Shown: positions 19,548-28,686 of the stretch, in pieces
Layout of the letters: every line of letters starts with the position of its first letter
Numbering within the stretch: position 1 is the first letter of the stretch
NCBI RefSeq assembly: GCF_900215315.1
Contig: NZ_OBEB01000001.1
Location: 372,001-436,000 of the forward strand
DNA: 64,000 nucleotides
Direction: 5' to 3'
Source of the DNA: Arsukibacterium tuosuense
GTDB lineage: Bacteria; Pseudomonadota; Gammaproteobacteria; Enterobacterales; Alteromonadaceae
Notes under the pieces: model-generated
Database searches by the model: none
The model's input: only the letters and a program-made list of their open reading frames with translations
What the model was told of the DNA's origin: nothing
Translations under genes and position numbers: made by a program

Positions 19548-20273
19548 TTACAGCGCCCGGTTTAACAACATCGATTTAATCTGGCCAATGGCTTTAGTCG
19601 GATTTAACCCTTTCGGACAAACATTAACGCAGTTCATGATGCCATGACAGCGGAAAACGCTGAAAGCATCGTCTAAATCATTTAAACGCTGTTCTGTTGC
19701 CGTATCACGGCTGTCCGCCAAAAAGCGGTAGGCATGCAGTAAACCTGCCGGGCCGATAAACTTGTCCGGATTCCACCAAAACGATGGGCATGACGTTGAG
19801 CAACATGCACATAAAATACACTCATACAAGCCATCAAGCTTAGCGCGCTCTTCCGGGCTTTGCAAAAACTCACCCGCTGGCGGTAACTTATCATCGTTAA
19901 TCAGATAGGGTTTTACTTTCTCATATTGAGTGTAAAACTGGCTCATATCAACAACCAGATCCCGCACTACCGGCAAGCCTGGTAATGGCCGAACTACTAT
20001 TTTTCCACCTTTACCTTTCGTTGCTACTGACAAAGGCGTGATACAGGCAAGGCCATTCTTACCATTCATATTTAAGCCATCAGAACCACAAACCCCTTCA
20101 CGGCAGCTGCGACGAAAAGACAAGCTTGGGTCTTGCTCCTTTAATTTAACCAACGCATCTAACACCATCATATCCCGACCTTCCGGGTTATCGAGGGTAT
20201 ATTCCTGCATCCGAGGCGCGGTATCAACTTCAGGGTTATAACGATAAATCGAAAATTGCAATGTTTTCATCAT
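19548..20273 (-). CDS. sdhB: Succinate dehydrogenase iron-sulfur subunit
   Basis: A 241-residue subunit. The 2Fe-2S block is CREGVCGSDG with a downstream Cys of GLACITPL; the 4Fe-4S and 3Fe-4S sites are ECILCACCSTSCPSFWW and CVNVCPKGLNP. The frame is open upstream to 20318, but the ATG at 20271-20273 matches the E. coli start region (FSIYRYNPEVD) and has AGAGG six bases upstream. It lies 10 bases after sdhA. It passes electrons from the flavoprotein to the membrane subunits. Confidence 0.97.
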   Translation of the reverse strand: MMKTLQFSIYRYNPEVDTAPRMQEYTLDNPEGRDMMVLDALVKLKEQDPSLSFRRSCREGVCGSDGLNMNGKNGLACITPLSVATKGKGGKIVVRPLPGLPVVRDLVVDMSQFYTQYEKVKPYLINDDKLPPAGEFLQSPEERAKLDGLYECILCACCSTSCPSFWWNPDKFIGPAGLLHAYRFLADSRDTATEQRLNDLDDAFSVFRCHGIMNCVNVCPKGLNPTKAIGQIKSMLLNRAL

Positions 20274-20283
20274 ACTATGCCTC

Positions 20284-22056
20284 TTAATACGTACGCGCTT
20301 TTGGCGGAAAGGCTTCACGGAACTTAGGTTCCAGGTTCACTTTACGCTTAAACATCGACTCGGTATCTGGTGTATATACCACATGACACAGCCAATTCTC
20401 ATCATCTCGCTCCGGGAAGTCAAAGCGGGAATGCGCACCACGGCTTTCTGTCCTGAAGTTTGCAGACACCGCTGTCGAGTAAGCTGTCTCCATCAGATTG
20501 TCCAGTTCTAAACATTCAATTCGCATAGTATTGAAGTCTGAACTCTTATCGTCCAACCGGGCAAACTTTAAGCGTTCGCGAATTTCTTTCAGCTCAGCCA
20601 GGCCCTCGGCCATAGCGTCACCTTCGCGGAATACAGAGAAATTAAGCTGCATGCATTTTTGCAAATCTTTCTTGATTTGCACCGGGTCTTCACCCTGGCC
20701 TGCTTTGCTTTGCTCCCAGCGCTGAGTGCGGGCTAAAGCGGCATCTAAATCAGATTGTGATGCCGGACGCGCTTCCGCTGTAGCAGCTAACGCTTCACCC
20801 AGGTGTAAACCGGTAGCCCGACCAAATACCACTAAATCAAGCAGTGAATTACCACCTAAACGGTTAGCGCCGTGTACAGATACACAAGCGATTTCACCAC
20901 AGGCAAATAAACCGGCGACGATAGATTCAGAACCATCAGCTTTCGGGCTGATAACCTGACCATTTACGTTAGTGGGTATACCACCCATCATATAGTGACA
21001 GGTTGGAATAACCGGAATCGGTTCTTTTACCGGGTCAACATGAGCAAAGGTGCGGGACAACTCACAAACGCCAGGTAAGCGACTTTCCAGTACTTCTTCA
21101 CCGAGGTGATCGAGTTTTAATTTAATATGAACGCCCCATGGGCCCTCACAACCACGACCTTCGCGAATTTCTGTCATCATGGAACGGGCAACAACGTCAC
21201 GACCTGCTAAATCTTTAGCATTAGGTGCATACCGCTCCATAAAGCGCTCGCCATCTTTATTCAGCAGATAACCGCCTTCACCGCGACAACCTTCTGTTAC
21301 CAGGGTACCTGCACCGGCAATACCGGTTGGGTGGAACTGCCACATTTCCATGTCTTGCAGCGGCACACCGGCCCGCAGCGCCATGCCTACACCGTCACCG
21401 GTGTTGATGTGAGCATTAGTGGTAGAAGCATAAATACGGCCGGCACCGCCGGTCGCCAATACGGTGGCTTTGGCTTTGAAATAAACCACTTCCCCGGTTT
21501 CAATATCAATGGCAGTACAACCAACAATGGCGCCATCCTGATTTTTGACTAAATCAAGCGCATACCATTCAGAGAATACCTGTGTTTTATTCTTTACGTT
21601 TTGCTGATATAGCAAATGCAACAAAGCGTGACCGGTACGGTCAGCTGCGGCGGCAGTCCGGGCAGCCTGCTCACCACCAAAGTTTTTTGACTGACCACCG
21701 AATGGCCGCTGGTAAACCCGGCCATTTTCAAAGCGTGAAAATGGTAAACCCATATTTTCCAGTTCGGTAATGGCTTCCGGACCGGTTTTACACATGTATT
21801 CGATAGCGTCCTGATCACCGATATAATCTGAGCCTTTAACGGTGTCAAACATATGCCATTCCCAGTTATCTTCATGGGAGTTACCCAAGGCAACCGTAAT
21901 ACCGCCCTGAGCTGATACAGTGTGGGAACGGGTTGGGAACACTTTGGATAATAATGCACAGGTTAAACCTGACTGAGTGATTTGCAACGCAGCACGCATA
22001 CCCGCGCCACCTGCACCAATTACAATGGCATCAAACTCTCTTACTGGAATATTCAC
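20284..22056 (-). CDS. sdhA: Succinate dehydrogenase flavoprotein subunit
   Basis: A 590-residue flavoprotein that oxidises succinate to fumarate. FAD-binding [14 protein letters not shown] lies near the N-terminus, and SHTVSAQGG carries the His that covalently holds FAD. The substrate site [14 protein letters not shown] and catalytic Arg-rich HxMGGIPTN region (YMMGGIPTN) are intact. The start is a GTG at 22054-22056 placed immediately after the sdhD TAA, with GGGGTG about five bases upstream. Confidence 0.98.
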   Translation of the reverse strand: MNIPVREFDAIVIGAGGAGMRAALQITQSGLTCALLSKVFPTRSHTVSAQGGITVALGNSHEDNWEWHMFDTVKGSDYIGDQDAIEYMCKTGPEAITELENMGLPFSRFENGRVYQRPFGGQSKNFGGEQAARTAAAADRTGHALLHLLYQQNVKNKTQVFSEWYALDLVKNQDGAIVGCTAIDIETGEVVYFKAKATVLATGGAGRIYASTTNAHINTGDGVGMALRAGVPLQDMEMWQFHPTGIAGAGTLVTEGCRGEGGYLLNKDGERFMERYAPNAKDLAGRDVVARSMMTEIREGRGCEGPWGVHIKLKLDHLGEEVLESRLPGVCELSRTFAHVDPVKEPIPVIPTCHYMMGGIPTNVNGQVISPKADGSESIVAGLFACGEIACVSVHGANRLGGNSLLDLVVFGRATGLHLGEALAATAEARPASQSDLDAALARTQRWEQSKAGQGEDPVQIKKDLQKCMQLNFSVFREGDAMAEGLAELKEIRERLKFARLDDKSSDFNTMRIECLELDNLMETAYSTAVSANFRTESRGAHSRFDFPERDDENWLCHVVYTPDTESMFKRKVNLEPKFREAFPPKARTY

Positions 22057-22404
22057 TTAAGCACCCCACAACACAAATAAGCCGACCGCGACATAACCAA
22101 AGGCCAGTGCGTAAAGGAAGAATTGTAAAACTGCACGTAACCGGGCTGATTTAACGTAATCAGTCAGTACCTGCCACAAGCCTATACGGGTATGAACAGC
22201 AATAGAGATCAGCGCCAGCAAGGTAAAGACTTTCATTGCCATGTTAGCAAACAAGCCGTGCCACACTTCAAAAGTAACCTCAGGGGTTACGATAAAGAAA
22301 CCGAGTATAAACAAGGTATATAATGCCAACACAATTGCGCTGGCACGCAATGAGACGTAATCCTGAACTCCATCACGCTTCAGACTTGCCTGATTCAGAA
22401 CCAT
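22057..22404 (-). CDS. sdhD: Succinate dehydrogenase membrane anchor subunit SdhD
   Basis: A 115-residue three-helix subunit that with SdhC binds quinone and haem b. The frame is open from 22440, but the ATG at 22402-22404, with AGGAG seven bases upstream, gives the same length as E. coli SdhD and starts MVLNQASLKRDGVQDY. LLALISIAVHTRIGLWQVL contains the His that ligates haem. It overlaps the end of sdhC by 10 bases and runs into sdhA with no gap. Confidence 0.95.
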   Translation of the reverse strand: MVLNQASLKRDGVQDYVSLRASAIVLALYTLFILGFFIVTPEVTFEVWHGLFANMAMKVFTLLALISIAVHTRIGLWQVLTDYVKSARLRAVLQFFLYALAFGYVAVGLFVLWGA

Positions 22405-22772
22405 AACCATACTCCTGCTAAAACTGCTAATACAAGCCATAACACCATGATGATATTGGCACTTAAGGTACCTGACTTAAGCTCTTCCCAATGCCCCATA
22501 TCCATCACCAGGTGCCTGACACCTGCTAATAAGTGATAAATCAGCACAGTGATAGTGCCCCAGGCGATAAACTTCGCCAGATGCGAGGTCATCAGAGATT
22601 GCACATAGTCAAAGCTGGCCTGGCTTTGCAATGAATATGCCCATGCCCAGATAACGAACACCAGGGCGAAAAACATTGCCACACCGGTAACACGGTGCAA
22701 AATTGACGCTTTGGCAGCTGCAGGTAGAGAGATCGTTGATAAATCTAGATTTACTGGTCTTTGCTTTTTCAC
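22395..22772 (-). CDS. sdhC: Succinate dehydrogenase cytochrome b subunit SdhC
   Basis: A 125-residue three-helix subunit, first gene of sdhCDAB. KKQRPVNLDL opens the protein as in E. coli, SILHRVTG is the quinone-site block, and IYHLLAGVRHLVMDMG carries the haem-ligand His. The start codon is GTG at 22770-22772, with only a weak Shine-Dalgarno, while no ATG is available upstream in frame. A good promoter lies about 150 bases upstream, so a leader of about 140 nt is expected. Confidence 0.95.
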   Translation of the reverse strand: MKKQRPVNLDLSTISLPAAAKASILHRVTGVAMFFALVFVIWAWAYSLQSQASFDYVQSLMTSHLAKFIAWGTITVLIYHLLAGVRHLVMDMGHWEELKSGTLSANIIMVLWLVLAVLAGVWLWF

Positions 22773-22920
22773 AGTTTCTTGCCTATCGATGCTCGTACAG
22801 AGCTTAGTTGTTGTTTTAGGTGCTGCAAAAACAGCTACCCGCCCTGGCGATATACTCGTTTTTGCTCAAGCTGGTTCAACAAAAACTATCTGGCTGGTGA
22901 ACTGATTTTACGCCGGCAAT

Positions 22921-22949
22921 AGTATATATTTCATAAGCGCTTATTACAA
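22921..22949 (-). promoter_or_regulatory. Promoter of sdhCDAB with palindrome in the spacer
   Basis: On the minus strand TTGTAA, 17 bases, TATACT. A perfect 12-bp palindrome ATAAGCGCTTAT (22933-22944) fills the -35 side of the spacer and overlaps the last base of the -35, where a bound repressor would block RNA polymerase. Confidence 0.55.
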
Positions 22950-23058
22950 TTTTTGTTTGGTTTTAGCCGGAAAATTCCGCATGCGAAACATTACACATTT
23001 AGGGGTTGCTGACAATACTACTAGAGTCGAATACTTATTAAGCAAATACGCATTAAAA

Positions 23059-23089
23059 TTGACTTTTAGGGGCAGTTTGCGAGTAGAAT
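23059..23089 (+). promoter_or_regulatory. gltA: Weak promoter candidate for gltA
   Basis: TTGACT and TAGAAT separated by 19 bases, longer than optimal; ends 50 bases before gltA. The hexamers are good, the spacing is not. Confidence 0.3.
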
Positions 23090-23138
23090 AGCTGCAATAC
23101 CCTTAGAATCCGAAACTACAACAATTAGGAGAAATCCA

Positions 23139-24422
23139 ATGGCAGATAAAAAGGCCGTCGTGCAGATTGATGGTAAGTTATTTGAGTTACCCATTTATTC
23201 TGGCACGGCTGGTACTGACGTAATCGACGTTCGTACGCTCGGGCAGCAAGGTTATTTCACATTTGACCCGGGCTTTATGTCAACGGGCTCCTGCGAATCT
23301 AAAATCACCTACATCGACGGCGACAATGGCGTGCTGTTGCACCGTGGTTACCCGATTGAGCAGCTGGCAGAGCATTCAGATTATCTTGAATTATGCTATT
23401 TGTTACTCGAAGGCGAATTACCTAAGGAACAAGAATACACTGATTTCGTCACCACTATCACCCGCCATACCATGGTGCATGAAAAAATCGCCTCATTCTT
23501 TCAGGGTTTCCGGGTAGATGCCCACCCGATGGCAATGCTTTGTGGTGTGGTTGGTGCATTATCGTCATTCTATCACTCTGATTTAGACATTAACGACCCG
23601 GAGCAACGCAAGCGCAGTGCCCATCGCTTAATTGCTAAGTTGCCGACGATTTCTGCTATGGCTTATAAATACACTGTTGGCCAGCCGTTTGTGTATCCGC
23701 GCAACGATTTAAGTTACTCTGAAAACTTCCTGCATATGATGTTTTCGGTACCAGCGGAAGATTATAAAGTCAGCCCTATCTTGGCCAAAGCGATGGACCG
23801 GATCTTTATGTTGCATGCTGACCACGAACAAAACGCCTCGACCTCAACCGTGCGTCTGGCAGGGTCTTCTGGTGCTAACCCTTATGCGTGTATTGCAGCA
23901 GGTGTTGCATCACTGTGGGGCCCGGCACATGGCGGCGCCAATGAAGCCTGTCTGAAGATGTTGCAGCAAATTGGTTCTGTCGATCGCATTCCGGAGTTTG
24001 TCGCCCGGGCAAAAGATAAAAATGATAGTTTCCGTTTAATGGGCTTCGGTCACCGGGTTTACAAGAACTTTGACCCACGCGCCAAAGTCATGCGCGATAC
24101 CTGTCATGAAGTACTGAAAGAGCTGAACGTGAAAGACCCATTGTTAGATGTGGCAATGGAGCTGGAACGGATCGCGCTGGAAGATTCGTACTTTATTGAG
24201 AAGAAACTGTATCCGAATGTCGATTTCTACAGTGGCATTATTCTTAAAGCTATTGGTATTCCGACCAGCATGTTTACCGTTATTTTCGCCATGTCACGTA
24301 CCGTAGGCTGGATTTCGCACTGGGACGAGATGCTGGGCGAGAAAGGTCACAAAATCGGCCGGCCACGTCAGCTTTACACCGGTTATGCCAGCCGCGATTT
24401 TAAGAAGCTGGATAATCGTTAA
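23139..24422 (+). CDS. gltA: Citrate synthase (hexameric, NADH-sensitive type)
   Basis: A 427-residue enzyme that condenses acetyl-CoA and oxaloacetate. The [10 protein letters not shown] block with the catalytic His, [12 protein letters not shown], and DFYSGI with the catalytic Asp are all present. Length and N-terminal domain match E. coli GltA, the type II hexameric enzyme inhibited by NADH. AGGAG lies seven bases before the ATG. Divergent from sdhCDAB-sucABCD as in enteric bacteria, so the TCA genes can share regulators here. A perfect hairpin ends the gene. Confidence 0.98.
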   Translation: MADKKAVVQIDGKLFELPIYSGTAGTDVIDVRTLGQQGYFTFDPGFMSTGSCESKITYIDGDNGVLLHRGYPIEQLAEHSDYLELCYLLLEGELPKEQEYTDFVTTITRHTMVHEKIASFFQGFRVDAHPMAMLCGVVGALSSFYHSDLDINDPEQRKRSAHRLIAKLPTISAMAYKYTVGQPFVYPRNDLSYSENFLHMMFSVPAEDYKVSPILAKAMDRIFMLHADHEQNASTSTVRLAGSSGANPYACIAAGVASLWGPAHGGANEACLKMLQQIGSVDRIPEFVARAKDKNDSFRLMGFGHRVYKNFDPRAKVMRDTCHEVLKELNVKDPLLDVAMELERIALEDSYFIEKKLYPNVDFYSGIILKAIGIPTSMFTVIFAMSRTVGWISHWDEMLGEKGHKIGRPRQLYTGYASRDFKKLDNR

Positions 24423-24447
24423 GCCTTTTCAGCTAAGGCATAGCATT

Positions 24448-24475
24448 AAAGCGGCGACTATCGCCGCTTTTTTTT
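24448..24475 (+). terminator. Rho-independent terminator of gltA
   Basis: AAAGCGGCGA / TCGCCGCTTT stem of 10 bp, CTA loop, then a run of T. It lies 25 bases after the gltA stop. Confidence 0.9.
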
Positions 24476-24499
24476 ATGGTCTAAAACAGCGCAGTAACC

Positions 24500-24528
24500 T
24501 TGCTATCTGTTACTCCAGCACCGACAAT
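24500..24528 (+). promoter_or_regulatory. Candidate promoter for csdA-csdE
   Basis: TTGCTA, 17 bases, GACAAT, ending 30 bases before the csdA ATG. Sequence match only. Confidence 0.35.
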
Positions 24529-24558
24529 TCGCTTAGTTTGATAATACCCTGAGACCTT

Positions 24559-25776
24559 ATGCATTCTTTCGACCCTGTAAACTTTCGTGGTCAATTTGCG
24601 TTCTTTCAGCATAACCCGGGTTGGGTTTATCTGGATAACGCAGCCACCATGCACAAACCAAACGTTGTTGTGGACGCCATGGCTATGTTCTACCAGCGTC
24701 ATAATAGCAATGTACACCGTGGTGCCCATACCTTAAGCCAACATGCCACCCGGGCATTTGAACAAGCCCGCGATGATATCGCCGCTTTTATTAATGCCAG
24801 TGCCCGCGAGCAAATTATATTTTGTAGTGGTGCCACTGCAGCACTGAACCAGATTGCATTTGGCCTGATGCATACCGTGCTCAAGGCCGGTGACAGAGTG
24901 TTAATTACCGCGCTGGAACATCATGCCAATATCGTGCCATGGCAGATACATTGCAGCAAATACGGTGTAATTCTGGATATCGTGCCGTTAACCGCAGACT
25001 ATAAGGTTGACCAACAGGCATTTACTGAATTGCTGGCACTAAAACCCAAAGTAGTCAGTTTTAGTCATATCTCTAATGTACTGGGGCATATTCAACCCGT
25101 TACCCAAATGGTCAGCCAGGCAAAAGCCGCAGGCGCGCTTACCGTAATTGATGGGGCGCAGGGTATTGTGCACGACAAAGTAGATGTGCAAAGTCTGGAT
25201 CCCGATTTTTACGTCTGGTCCGGACATAAACTTTATGGTCCGACCGGAATTGGGGTGTTATACGGCAAAACAGCAGCCCTGGAGTTACTTACCCCACTTT
25301 TTGGGGGTGGCGAGATGATTAGTGAAGTTAACTTTAGTCACAGCTTATTTAACATTCTGCCATTCCGGCTTGAGGCCGGCACTCCTGATATAGCAGGCGC
25401 TATAGGCCTGGCTGCGGCCTGCAATTGGCTACAAAGCATTAACAACGAACAGATGAAAAGTTATAAATCGATGTTATTAAAACAGTTCTTTGCCGGCCTT
25501 AATAAAATTGATGGGCTGGATATTTTGTCTTCGCCTGTGCATAATGCCGGTATCGTAGCGCTGAATGTCCAAGGTGAACACCCTGCAGATGTGGCAGAAC
25601 TCCTTAATCAGCAAACCGTAGCAGTAAGGGGGGGCCAGCATTGCGCTATGCCCTTTTTCAGCCTGTTAGGGTTAGCTGGTGCAGTCAGATTCTCATTCGC
25701 GCCCTATAACACTGAAGCAGATGTAGCAACCAGCCTGCATGCATTAACGCAGGCCGTGGAGATACTAACGGCATGA
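24559..25776 (+). CDS. csdA: Cysteine desulfurase CsdA
   Basis: A 405-residue class V aminotransferase fold enzyme that takes sulfur from cysteine as a persulfide. PLP-binding Lys224 in SGHKLYGPTG and the catalytic Cys362 in RGGQHCAMPFF are visible. The pairing with the SufE-like csdE next to it, overlapping by 4 bases (ATGA), identifies it as CsdA and not SufS or IscS. In E. coli the CsdA-CsdE pair passes sulfur on to help TcdA form cyclic t6A in tRNA. Confidence 0.95.
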   Translation: MHSFDPVNFRGQFAFFQHNPGWVYLDNAATMHKPNVVVDAMAMFYQRHNSNVHRGAHTLSQHATRAFEQARDDIAAFINASAREQIIFCSGATAALNQIAFGLMHTVLKAGDRVLITALEHHANIVPWQIHCSKYGVILDIVPLTADYKVDQQAFTELLALKPKVVSFSHISNVLGHIQPVTQMVSQAKAAGALTVIDGAQGIVHDKVDVQSLDPDFYVWSGHKLYGPTGIGVLYGKTAALELLTPLFGGGEMISEVNFSHSLFNILPFRLEAGTPDIAGAIGLAAACNWLQSINNEQMKSYKSMLLKQFFAGLNKIDGLDILSSPVHNAGIVALNVQGEHPADVAELLNQQTVAVRGGQHCAMPFFSLLGLAGAVRFSFAPYNTEADVATSLHALTQAVEILTA

Positions 25777-26216
25777 CCCTGGATCAATTACTCGCTGACA
25801 CAAAACCCGCGCTAAGTCAGATATATGCCGAAGACTTGCCAGAATTAACTCAGGCGAAAGACTGGCAAAGCAAGTATCGTATTCTGATGCAATTGGGTCG
25901 AAAACTGCCGCCAATTCCTGAAAAAATGAAACAGCCATCACTACTGGTTAAAGGCTGCGAAAGCCGGGCCTGGTTAATGCATTATTACAATCAGCATCAG
26001 GACCAACACTTCTTTGTTCTGGACAGCGAAGCCCGGATTGTTAAAGGGTTAATGGCTATCATGTTAAGCCTGGTAAATGGTATGAGTAACACCGAGTTAA
26101 AAAAGTTTGAGTTGGCCCAGGCTTTTGACAAGCTTAATTTAAAACCCTACCTGAGCCAGTCACGCGGTAGTGGCTTGAATGCCATGATGGCCAGAATTAA
26201 AGACTGCTGTCATTAA
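25773..26216 (+). CDS. csdE: SufE-like sulfur acceptor CsdE
   Basis: A 147-residue SufE-fold protein that accepts the persulfide from CsdA. Cys62 in KGCESRAWL is the acceptor, as in E. coli CsdE. The start overlaps the csdA stop (ATGA). Its last 20 bases overlap the 3' end of tcdA on the opposite strand, so the three genes of the ct6A pathway meet here, csdA-csdE against tcdA. Confidence 0.94.
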   Translation: MTLDQLLADTKPALSQIYAEDLPELTQAKDWQSKYRILMQLGRKLPPIPEKMKQPSLLVKGCESRAWLMHYYNQHQDQHFFVLDSEARIVKGLMAIMLSLVNGMSNTELKKFELAQAFDKLNLKPYLSQSRGSGLNAMMARIKDCCH

Positions 26217-27027
26217 GCTTTGCTGGCTGATTAGCTTTAGCAGCAATTTTCTGCAATACCCTTGATACCGCAGCCAGACCAAAACTGGCGGTTACTACGG
26301 TGGTAGCGCCAAAGCCACCACTGCAATCTAACCGCATGCTGCTCACTTCACCGTCGCTTGTCATTTGTGGTGTTTTTTGCTGACAAACACTACCATCCGC
26401 CTGGGGATAAACCAGCTGCTCGGTAGAATAGACACAATCTATACCAAAGCGGCGTTTCGGGTTCCGGCTGTAGTTATAATCGCGACGCAGGGTATTGCGT
26501 ACTTTGGCCAACAGCGGATCATTAATGGTCTGAGTTAAGTCACCGATCTGAATTTGAGTTGGATCTGTTTGTCCACCGGCCCCGCCAGTGCTGATCACTC
26601 TTATTTTATTGCGCTTACAATGCGCCAGTAACGCCACTTTAGCCTTGATTGAGTCGATAGCGTCCACAACGTAAGTCATTTGTGGCGTAATAAGCTGGCG
26701 CAGGTTATCACTGGAGATAAAATCTTCTACCTGATGAACGATACATTCAGGGTTAATTGCTTTAATACGCTGGGCCATTACGGCGACTTTATCCTGGCCT
26801 ACAGTATCGGTTAACGCATGCAGCTGCCGATTTATATTACTGATACAGACATCATCGAGGTCTATCAGGGTAATTTCACCAACCCCGGAGCGTGCCAGCG
26901 CTTCTGCCGCCCAACTGCCGACACCGCCAATACCAATTACACAAACATGGGCCCGGCTAAACGCGCGCAACGCATCAGTGCCATACAGCCGGCCAATACC
27001 GGCAAAACGAAGTAAGTAATCAGACAT
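26197..27027 (-). CDS. tcdA: tRNA threonylcarbamoyladenosine dehydratase TcdA (CsdL)
   Basis: A 276-residue E1-like (ThiF/MoeB fold) ATP-dependent enzyme that cyclises t6A37 of tRNA to ct6A. The nucleotide motif GIGGVGSWAAEALARSGVG, the LDDVCISNINRQLHA block and Arg residues for ATP binding are intact, followed by the VVDAIDSIKAK and STGGAGGQTDP segments. It starts 9 bases after the pseudouridine synthase gene and overlaps csdE's end in opposite direction by 20 bases. CsdA-CsdE supply the sulfur that helps its activity in E. coli. Confidence 0.95.
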   Translation of the reverse strand: MSDYLLRFAGIGRLYGTDALRAFSRAHVCVIGIGGVGSWAAEALARSGVGEITLIDLDDVCISNINRQLHALTDTVGQDKVAVMAQRIKAINPECIVHQVEDFISSDNLRQLITPQMTYVVDAIDSIKAKVALLAHCKRNKIRVISTGGAGGQTDPTQIQIGDLTQTINDPLLAKVRNTLRRDYNYSRNPKRRFGIDCVYSTEQLVYPQADGSVCQQKTPQMTSDGEVSSMRLDCSGGFGATTVVTASFGLAAVSRVLQKIAAKANQPAKLNDSSL

Positions 27028-27036
27028 CTTTAGTTT

Positions 27037-27747
27037 TTAACCTGTTGCGGTTGTTGATTGTGGTTGTTGATAATCGGGCCAGGTCAACTGCCAGGGCTCA
27101 GCCCACTGCTGCCATGCTCCGGCATGGGTCAGCTGTTGAAAGTAAGTGCCTTGTTCCGGCGCTTGCTGATACTGATATAGCTTGCCGGCGAGGGTAAAAC
27201 TCAGGGCAAATGCATGTAAATAAACCCTGTCAGCAGCACCACCCTGATACAACCTATCACCGGCTATGGCGGCGCCGACGCTTTTTAGTGCCACCCGGAT
27301 TTGATGAGTTTTACCGCTGTATGGCTTAATCAGAAATGCCCGTATAGGTATGCCAGCGAAGCCCTTACTGACAAAGTAACTTACCGCCGGATTGCTCTGA
27401 GATTTTAACAGCTTCCAGGCACCGCGGCGTGCTGCTGCCATATCGCCTTTTACCCAACCCTGTTTTTTAGCCGGTTTAGTTAAACTCAGTGCCAGGTAGT
27501 ATTTTTCAACCTGATGCCGGGTAAATAAACTAGTCAGTTGCGCTGCGACCTCACTGCTGCGTGCCAAGATAATCAAGCCCGACGTCACTTTATCCAGCCG
27601 GTGCACCGCAAACAGTTTGAAACCCAATACCTGTTCTGCCTGCACCACTAAACCGGCGCCATCTTCGGAATGAAAACTCACGCCGGCAGCTTTATCCAGC
27701 ACCACAAAATCGGCAGTTTCAGCTACCAGGTTAAAGGCAGTGCTCAC
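27037..27747 (-). CDS. RluA-family pseudouridine synthase
   Basis: A 236-residue RNA pseudouridine synthase. HRLDKVTSG contains the catalytic Asp, and the [14 protein letters not shown] block is the second family signature. There is no S4 domain, so the specificity is not clear: tRNA or rRNA; it looks like the short, S4-less RluA-like class. The start codon is GTG at 27745-27747, overlapping the kdsB stop (GTGA). It precedes tcdA by 9 bases, both being RNA modification enzymes at the end of the lipid A operon. Confidence 0.92.
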   Translation of the reverse strand: MSTAFNLVAETADFVVLDKAAGVSFHSEDGAGLVVQAEQVLGFKLFAVHRLDKVTSGLIILARSSEVAAQLTSLFTRHQVEKYYLALSLTKPAKKQGWVKGDMAAARRGAWKLLKSQSNPAVSYFVSKGFAGIPIRAFLIKPYSGKTHQIRVALKSVGAAIAGDRLYQGGAADRVYLHAFALSFTLAGKLYQYQQAPEQGTYFQQLTHAGAWQQWAEPWQLTWPDYQQPQSTTATG

Positions 27748-28499
27748 TGCGCCAAACTCCGGGCATGCTGGCGGGCTTGCTCCAAATCAGCCGGCGTATC
27801 CACCCCAACAGCCGGCGTCTCCAGCGCCGTGTCCACGTGAATGGCTTCGCCTTGCCATAATACCCGCAATTGCTCGAGGCTCTCAATTTGCTCTAAAGCC
27901 GACGCCGGCCAGTTGACGTATTGCTGAATAAAGCCGGCCCGATAAGCATAAATGCCAATATGGCGCCGGTAGTGACTGGCTAAATCATCTGCGACAATAC
28001 CGTCTCTGTCGTAAGGTATGACGCTGCGGCTGAAATAAAGCGCATAGCCCTGTTTATCGGTGACCACTTTAACGATATTCGGGTTACGAATTTCTGCTGC
28101 ATGGCGAAGCGGCACAGCCAGAGTTGCCATCCGGGCCCTATGCTGGCCCGCCAGGTTCTCAGCAACCTGGCGAATAATTAATGGCGGAATAAAGGGTTCA
28201 TCTCCCTGCACGTTGACCACTATGGTTTCTGGGCCAAGTTGTAGTTTGTTTACCACCTCAGCCAACCTTTCTGTACCCGAGTTATGATTTGGATCGGTCA
28301 TACACACTTCACCACTGAACTCATCAACCGCAGCGGCTACCCTGGCGTCATCTGTTGCGACAACCACCCGGCTGGCGCCACTTTGCAGCGCCTGCTGATA
28401 TACCCGCTCGATCATTGTTTTACCGGCAATATCAGCCAGTGGTTTCCCGGGCAACCGGCTACTGGCATAGCGGGCAGGAATAACCACTACGAACGCCAT
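27744..28499 (-). CDS. kdsB: 3-deoxy-manno-octulosonate cytidylyltransferase
   Basis: A 251-residue enzyme that activates KDO as CMP-KDO for the inner core of [18 protein letters not shown] opens the nucleotide-binding site, and [11 protein letters not shown] and the [18 protein letters not shown] tail are conserved. Length is usual. The ATG at 28497-28499 overlaps the end of the Trm112-like gene by 13 bases. KDO activation right after lpxK in one operon is the arrangement seen in E. coli. Confidence 0.97.
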   Translation of the reverse strand: MAFVVVIPARYASSRLPGKPLADIAGKTMIERVYQQALQSGASRVVVATDDARVAAAVDEFSGEVCMTDPNHNSGTERLAEVVNKLQLGPETIVVNVQGDEPFIPPLIIRQVAENLAGQHRARMATLAVPLRHAAEIRNPNIVKVVTDKQGYALYFSRSVIPYDRDGIVADDLASHYRRHIGIYAYRAGFIQQYVNWPASALEQIESLEQLRVLWQGEAIHVDTALETPAVGVDTPADLEQARQHARSLAQ

Positions 28500-28684
28500 T
28501 TTTTAACCTCATCCGGGCCTAACTGTTCTGCCTCATCAGCAATCAATACCGGAATATTATTGCGAACCGGATACGCCAGCGCATCCGCTAGACAAATCAA
28601 ACGCTGTGCGGTTTTATCGTATTTAAGTTTGCCTTTGCACAACGGGCAGGCCAGTATTTCAGTCAGTGCAACGTTAATAGCCAT
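28487..28684 (-). CDS. ycaR: YcaR/Trm112-family small protein
   Basis: A 65-residue protein. [11 protein letters not shown] gives a Cys-x-x-Cys pair and a third Cys follows in [12 protein letters not shown], with the [10 protein letters not shown] block that is typical of Trm112-like proteins. In enteric bacteria the equivalent gene ycaR sits between lpxK and kdsB, exactly as here. It has no proven function; related proteins are small zinc-binding partners of methyltransferases. It overlaps kdsB and follows lpxK by 2 bases. Confidence 0.9.
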   Translation of the reverse strand: MAINVALTEILACPLCKGKLKYDKTAQRLICLADALAYPVRNNIPVLIADEAEQLGPDEVKKWRS

Positions 28685-28686
28685 AA

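Larger units (their letters stand above)
22773..23138. other. Divergent sdhC-gltA regulatory region
   Basis: A 366-base gap without a gene. It holds the minus-strand promoter of sdhC with a 12-bp palindrome in its spacer (22921-22949), a weak plus-strand promoter candidate for gltA (23059-23089), a CGCATGCG palindrome near 22978, and the long sdh leader (22773 to about 22914). The only open frame here lies on the plus strand (22711-22905) and is not credible. Confidence 0.7.

Noticed and set aside
22711..22905. 64-codon plus-strand frame across the sdhC start
   Set aside because: No plausible start site and it overlaps the sdhC coding start and leader; treated as non-coding.
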